Source: a bacterium C-53 (GTDB taxonomy: Bacteria; Bacillota; Clostridia; Lachnospirales; Lachnospiraceae). Taken from it: 64,000 bases of DNA. How positions within the stretch are numbered: the first letter of the stretch is position 1; every line of letters starts with the position of its first letter. Below the pieces are notes generated by a model that did no database searches, was not told the DNA's origin, and worked only from the letters and a program-made list of their open reading frames with translations. Position numbers and translations under genes: made by a program. Below are positions 59,995-64,000 of this stretch, in pieces. The stretch spans positions 28,318 through 92,317 of the forward strand of contig RAZD01000015.1 in the NCBI GenBank assembly GCA_003612525.1, in the 5' to 3' direction.

Positions 59995-61211
59995 TTAATT
60001 CATTCCCACAACCTTATCCAATAGCTTTGCGGAATCCCGCTTCGCCTCCCTTGTGGCATGTGTATAGACATTCATGGTTGTGCTTACGTCCGAATGTCCT
60101 AAAAGCTCCTGTACATCTTTTGGCTACGCCTCGTTTGACAACGGGTTTGTTGTAAAGGTGAGCCTTAGTGTGTGGAAGTGGAACCCCTCTAACTCCGATA
60201 CTTTCCTTGCCGCTGTCCGGCAGGCTGTTTCTACGGTGGCGGGAAGTTCAAAACATCCATCTTCCCTCAGACATACAAAGGAGATTTCCGTATAATCCTC
60301 CGGCGCATCTTCTGTCATTGGCAGATTGTAATACTCATAATGCACCCTGTTTTTCTCTGTAACTTCCCTGTAGAAATTCCTGTGGTAGAGTCCGTCATAC
60401 TGCATACGGTTTTCAAGTTGCTGTTTTCTTGCTTTCTTCAAGATGTCAGCGAGGGCGTTTCCAAAATCAACGATACGCACTTTTTTCCTCTTGGTTGAGC
60501 CGATTTCGTGCTTATGGGTAGCACCGTTGTAACGGACACTCCTGCGGACTGTCAGATATTGTTCCTCAAAGTTGATGTCCTGCCAAGTCAGACCTGCCAC
60601 TCCCCCAAGCCTGAGTCCTGTGAAATAGGCTTGACCTTGCCTGTTTCAGCGTCCGTTTCCTCCGCAAACAAATCCATATCGTCCTTTTTGTGCCTCATTA
60701 CCACATATTGCATGGGATTAAATGTGATGTACTGTTTCGGGAACACTGCAAAGCGGAAAGACTGCTGCAACACTGCGGAATAAGACCGTATATAGTCAAT
60801 AGAATATCTCTTTGAAACAAAGTCCTCAACGGTTCCGCCGAATGAGAGCAAATCCATAAACTGCTGTAAATGCCCCGAAGTAACCGTTTTGAGTTTCCTT
60901 CTGCTTACAGGGTGCTGTTTTATGCGGTTAATCGCCTGAAGATAAGTACCGACTGTTCCATTGCTTAACGTGCCTATCTTTAATTCTTCCTCCGCCCATG
61001 TGTCAAGCAACTGCCCAAGCGTGATATTGTCCGCCTTTGCTATGAATCTCTTGCTTTCATAGTCCTCCATTGCCTGCCTTAACAGCTTTTCCGTTTCGCT
61101 CTTGTTTTCTGTTCCTGCACATTCTTTCTGCACCAAGTTACCGCTTGCGTCTTCCATATAGAAGCGGTAGTACCATTTTTTACCTTTTTTCCGTACTGAT
61201 CCTTTTGCCAT
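59995..61211 (-). pseudogene. Inactivated tyrosine integrase of the mobilizable element
   Basis: The gene starts at 61211 behind AAAGGAG ('MAKGSVRKKGKKWYYRFYME', arm-binding and core-binding domains) and runs in frame to about 60600, where it breaks at 'KPISQDSGLGEWQV'. A short deletion has removed the stretch that normally holds 'AYFTGLRLGE' with the first catalytic Arg. The next frame resumes 'AGLTWQDINFEEQYLTVRRS' and ends at a TAG at 60124. Beyond the stop the same frame continues 'PKDVQELLGHSDVSTTMNVY' to 59995, with the catalytic Tyr. So one deletion/frameshift and one nonsense codon have killed it. HTLR is kept. Confidence 0.88.
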
Positions 61212-61328
61212 AATCGTTTCTCCTTTCAATGAACGCATTTCTGCGTATGTAATCATTGAACAGATATGGCAGTCGGAACTGATGGAATGCTTTCTGAAAA
61301 TAAGGATAGCATAAAATCTGCTGTCCTG

Positions 61329-61949
61329 CTATACCGAACCGGAATCTTTCCCTGATAAGAGAACGGAAAGCCTTGCAGAGGTGGTATCAGGGTTTTTGGA
61401 GTAGAGCCGCACTATGTCGCCCATATCATTAAGGGCATTTACGGTGTGGGTAATCTCCCGCAGGAACATGATTTCATTATATTCCCTGTTCGATTCAAAT
61501 CCCATTGTCTTTGCAAGCTGTGCGCTTTCCCCGTTACCCTTAAACTTCCTGCACGCAAGGCGGAACGAATCCACAAACAGCTCATATTCTTGCAGCATCA
61601 GCAGCAACAGGTCTTTTGAAAAGTCTGATTCGGAAGTTTCCATGTCATAAGGCAGTTTTGAAAGAATGGAGGCCATGGCATCATGGATTAACATTTCCTT
61701 TTTATCTGTAATGTCAGATTCATATTCTTCCGTTTCGCCTTTTAACCACTCTACGGAAACATGGAGTGCGTCTGCCAAACCGTCAAGAACGAGTTTCTTG
61801 GTGTTGTCAATCGTTCCTGCCTCGTACCTCTGAATGGTGGATGCAGTAACGCCCATTTTTTCAGCAACATAAGGCTGATTGACGCCTAACTCCAATCTAC
61901 GCTGTTTTGCCCTGACGCCGATTACCTTGCGCAGCTCTTTGTCTTTCAT
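61329..61949 (-). CDS. Xre-family regulator of the mobilizable element
   Basis: From start 61949, behind CAGGAGGCG, the protein has 206 residues with an N-terminal HTH ('RRLELGVNQPYVAEKMGVTA', 'STIQRYEAGTIDNTKKLVLD') and a long helical C-terminal part. It resembles repressors that keep integrative elements silent. It is divergent from the excisionase gene across a region of inverted repeats that are its likely operators. It is transcribed towards the dead integrase. Confidence 0.88.
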   Translation of the reverse strand: MKDKELRKVIGVRAKQRRLELGVNQPYVAEKMGVTASTIQRYEAGTIDNTKKLVLDGLADALHVSVEWLKGETEEYESDITDKKEMLIHDAMASILSKLPYDMETSESDFSKDLLLLMLQEYELFVDSFRLACRKFKGNGESAQLAKTMGFESNREYNEIMFLREITHTVNALNDMGDIVRLYSKNPDTTSARLSVLLSGKDSGSV

Positions 61950-61994
61950 TGTTGTTACGCCTCCTGTTCTTTCGGAGGCGTTGCCTCCTTTATC

Positions 61995-62131
61995 GGTATG
62001 GTTAGAGTATACCATACCAAAACTGTTATTGCAATATGCAAGTTAAAAATGATTTTTAAAATCACATAACGCCTGTCAATGAAATATAAAAGATGTATAG
62101 TAAGCATACTATAAAAATTTCATATTGCAAT
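61995..62131. promoter_or_regulatory. Divergent regulatory region between Xre and excisionase
   Basis: Three symmetric features occur: GGTATGGT/ACCATACC (61995-62002 with 62011-62018); TATAGT/ACTATA (62096-62101 with 62108-62113); and a perfect 11-bp inverted pair, ATTGCAATATG (62028-62038) and CATATTGCAAT (62121-62131), that encloses the middle of the region. They probably serve as operators for the Xre protein on both promoters; the widely spaced pair could also support looping. Confidence 0.6.
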
Positions 62132-62149
62132 TTAAGAGGAGGAGAATGA

Positions 62150-62380
62150 ATGACAGAAATGAAGATTGCCCTTTCCATTGAGGAGGCGGCAGACTACACA
62201 GGCATCGGTCGGAACACACTGAGCAAGCTGGTGGAATGGGATAAACTCCCTGTATTGAAAGTGGGGAGAAAGGTACTTATCAAAAAGGACATTTTGGAAC
62301 TGTTTATGACGGTCAATGAAGGAAGGGATTTGCGGAACAGGGGAAATGTCAAGGCTGTCACAAGAAAGGCGATTGTATAA
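62150..62380 (+). CDS. Excisionase-family DNA-binding protein
   Basis: The 76-residue protein has a single winged-helix/MerR-like HTH: 'ALSIEEAADYTGIGRNTLSK' then 'PVLKVGRKVLIKKDILELF'. This is the excisionase (Xis) type found in Tn916-like and mobilizable elements; it would bend DNA to direct excision by the integrase. Because the integrase is dead, it can act only if another integrase is present. AGGAGGAG precedes the start. Confidence 0.88.
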   Translation: MTEMKIALSIEEAADYTGIGRNTLSKLVEWDKLPVLKVGRKVLIKKDILELFMTVNEGRDLRNRGNVKAVTRKAIV

Positions 62381-62648
62381 AGGGCAGATAAGCAGCTACA
62401 GTGAACTTAAAAAATACAATCATTTTTGAAAAATGAACTCAAAAAATGCAATCAGTTTGAAGAAAATCAGTTGACCGCCGGAAACAGCAGAAATACAGTT
62501 CAGCATAATCCGTATATTGGGTACAGATAAGGATAACAAGGACGGACAGAAATAAAAGGATTGCTAATAAAATAAGCATCAAACAGCCGAAAAACTGTTT
62601 CCAATATGCTGAAAGCACATTTCGCTGAATACCCTCGGAGAGCCTCCG

Positions 62649-62729
62649 CAGTATTGGCAAGCCAACGGAACGTTGGCTTTGACAATACTGCTAGGGAGTT
62701 ATCATCTATGGCGGAGCCAAGATGATAAC
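62649..62729 (+). other. Candidate oriT region
   Basis: Two strong hairpins stand in front of the relaxase gene: CAGTATTG-gcaa-GCCAACG-gaa-CGTTGGC-tttga-CAATACTG (62649-62690) and GTTATCATCT/AGATGATAAC (62698-62729). MobV/Mob_Pre relaxases act on hairpin-bearing origins just upstream of their own genes, so this is the likely transfer origin. The rest of the 62381-62648 gap is AT-rich with repeated AATCA-type words and no gene. Confidence 0.6.
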
Positions 62730-62763
62730 CGCACTGTTCCAATATGAAATCAGGGAGGAAAAC

Positions 62764-63867
62764 ATGGGAGAGATTTCTTTCAGCAACCATATCAGCAATA
62801 AGAAAAGCGCAATCAACAGCAAGGCAAAACTTGCCGGAGTTGCAAAACACAATCTGAGAAAGTACCGTTCGCAGGATTACAGCAGGGATAACATCACGCT
62901 TCTTTATGGGACAACAAACCTCATGCAGGACGTGAAAAATGTTTACCACAAAGAATTTGATGCCGCCCTGCATGAATACAATGCAAAGCAGACAAGACCG
63001 GAAAGACGGATTAGCGATTATTTTGAACATGTATCTGAAACGGAACAGGACATGGCGGTGGAAGTCATCATACAATGTGGGGATAAAAAATTTTGGGAGC
63101 AGAACAGTGGTGACAAAATATTTATGAAACAGGTCTATAAGCAGATCCTTTTGAAATTGCAGGAGTATCTACCAGATTTTAAGGTTGCAAATGCGGTAAT
63201 CCACTTTGATGAGGCAAGCCCGCATATGCACGTTGTAGGTGTTCCGGTAGGGAGAGGATTTAAGCGTGACTTGTCAACAAAAGTGTCAAAGCGATCCGTA
63301 TTCACGCCCCAAGTCCTGTCGGAAGTTTTGCAGGATAAAATGCGAGCAAACGCCAACCACTATATGAAAGCTATCTTCCAACAGGAAGTAAAGGAAAAGA
63401 AAAAGGGAAAAAACCATGACCTGACGGTTGCGGAATACAAAGTTGCGAAAGAGGAAGAAAAGATTGAAAAACTATCAACGGATAAAATAGGACTTGAGGC
63501 TGACATGCTTGTTCTGAACCATAAAAAGTCCACTACGCAGAGGAAATTGGACGAATTGGACGGGGAAATTGAAAGTTCCAATATCTTCCTGAAAGCGCTC
63601 AGGCAGATAAAACAGTTTATACAGTCATATCTGCCCTTTGCGCCGTTGATTGAGGAATTTGCGAACCATGTGGAGCGTGGGGCAGATGTTGAGGCGGGAA
63701 ACAGCTTTCGTGGCTTGCTAACCGCACTTGGGGAACTGCCCAATTCATTTAAGGAGATTATTAAAGACGGATTATGCTGGTTTCCCCGCCTTATGCGGTG
63801 GCAGACCTCAAAGGGCGAAGTTTCCACAGTATTTGAAGATAACAGGAATGAAGGATATTACTACTGA
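62764..63867 (+). CDS. Mob_Pre/MobV-family relaxase
   Basis: The 367-residue protein nicks the element's transfer origin for mobilization by a helper conjugation system. It has 'MGEISFSNHISNKKSAINSK' at the start, an N-terminal catalytic domain with the metal-binding 'HFDEASPHMHVVGVPV' (HxxxxPHxH), and a C-terminal coiled coil (about 225-290). ATG 62764 follows GGGAGG. The frame is complete and ends normally, so unlike the integrase it may be active. An IS3-family insertion sequence begins about 10-30 bases beyond its stop. Confidence 0.92.
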   Translation: MGEISFSNHISNKKSAINSKAKLAGVAKHNLRKYRSQDYSRDNITLLYGTTNLMQDVKNVYHKEFDAALHEYNAKQTRPERRISDYFEHVSETEQDMAVEVIIQCGDKKFWEQNSGDKIFMKQVYKQILLKLQEYLPDFKVANAVIHFDEASPHMHVVGVPVGRGFKRDLSTKVSKRSVFTPQVLSEVLQDKMRANANHYMKAIFQQEVKEKKKGKNHDLTVAEYKVAKEEEKIEKLSTDKIGLEADMLVLNHKKSTTQRKLDELDGEIESSNIFLKALRQIKQFIQSYLPFAPLIEEFANHVERGADVEAGNSFRGLLTALGELPNSFKEIIKDGLCWFPRLMRWQTSKGEVSTVFEDNRNEGYYY

Positions 63868-63871
63868 AGTA

Positions 63872-64000
63872 TAGTCAATAGAGTAGACACATTTTTAAGA
63901 AATATTTTACTGAAGACAGAATTAAGCCCGTCCCCAGTAAGCGGATTCTATTTCATTTGGTGTCAGATAGCCAAGAGAACCATGAGGTCTTCGGGAATTG
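63872..64000 (-). mobile_element. End of an IS3-family insertion sequence
   Basis: The IS end lies a few bases after the relaxase stop, at about TATAGTCAATAGAGTAGACA (near 63872-63891). The exact inverted-repeat boundary cannot be fixed without the other end. The transposase reads leftward to 63922. The insertion marks the right side of the mobilizable element within this window. Confidence 0.7.
63922..64000 (-). CDS. IS3-family transposase, C-terminus (partial at window edge)
   Basis: Read on the minus strand, the last 79 bases encode 'NSRRPHGSLGYLTPNEIESA' then 'YWGRA' and a stop, the conserved C-terminal end of IS3/IS150-group DDE transposases. The rest lies beyond the window. Confidence 0.88.
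   Translation of the reverse strand, partial: NSRRPHGSLGYLTPNEIESAYWGRA

Overview
The window reads as chromosomal DNA of a gut-type Lachnospiraceae (Clostridia, Bacillota). The basis is the combination of strong AGGAGG-type Shine-Dalgarno (SD) sites, a CIRCE-controlled groESL, a FeoA-FeoB fusion, several ECF vitamin transporters, a D-allulose 3-epimerase-like sugar operon, GH13 glucosidases and a Mob_Pre mobilizable element. This is inference from gene content; genus and species cannot be read from the sequence alone.

Layout. 1-7.1 kb: tail of a signal peptidase I, two PLP aminotransferases (the second hisC), a small export protein, a methyltransferase, Hsp33 and a glutaminase-type NAD synthetase, nearly all on + and tightly packed. 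7.1-13.6 kb: a frameshifted chemoreceptor-like gene and a DUF362 ferredoxin protein on -, then an ECF transporter (frameshifted S component, double ATPase, EcfT). 13.6-19.4 kb: a methyltransferase with an odd N-terminus, a prolyl-tRNA-deacylase homologue, FeoAB with its Cys-rich partner, thiT under a TPP riboswitch, and a CPBP protease. 19.4-22.0 kb: a chemoreceptor and a thioesterase. 22.1-32.9 kb: a LacI regulator and a ten-gene sugar operon (FGGY kinase, RbsB/A/C-type ABC importer, allulose epimerase, VOC protein, two Gfo/Idh dehydrogenases, ROK kinase) with two LacI-type operators. 33-39.6 kb: MarR and a ferredoxin/flavodoxin, then two nucleoside-hydrolase homologues with a complete ECF transporter. 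40.5-44.6 kb: VTC domain, DUF4956 and CotH genes. 44.8-46.8 kb: groESL. 47.5-50.2 kb: an AT-rich island of gene remnants and small membrane/HTH genes. 50.3-54.8 kb: AraC regulator and two GH13 alpha-glucosidases on -. 55-59.1 kb: hybrid histidine kinase and a rubredoxin-glutamate synthase-like fusion. 59.9-64 kb: a mobilizable element with a dead integrase, Xre regulator, excisionase, oriT-like hairpins and relaxase, abutted by an IS3-family insertion sequence.

The most unusual signal is a family of small structured modules at three separate loci (3187-3395, 9919-10012, 41404-41609). Each module has a long AT-rich hairpin, then a second hairpin whose loop is complementary over 7-9 nt to a stretch lying immediately 5' of an SD-like purine tract. 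The copies differ in sequence but keep the pairing by compensatory changes. They occur singly or in tandem, always just in front of a start codon, and at one locus the module sits between an older SD and the start codon. They look like mobile, pseudoknotted translation-control elements that bring their own ribosome binding site.
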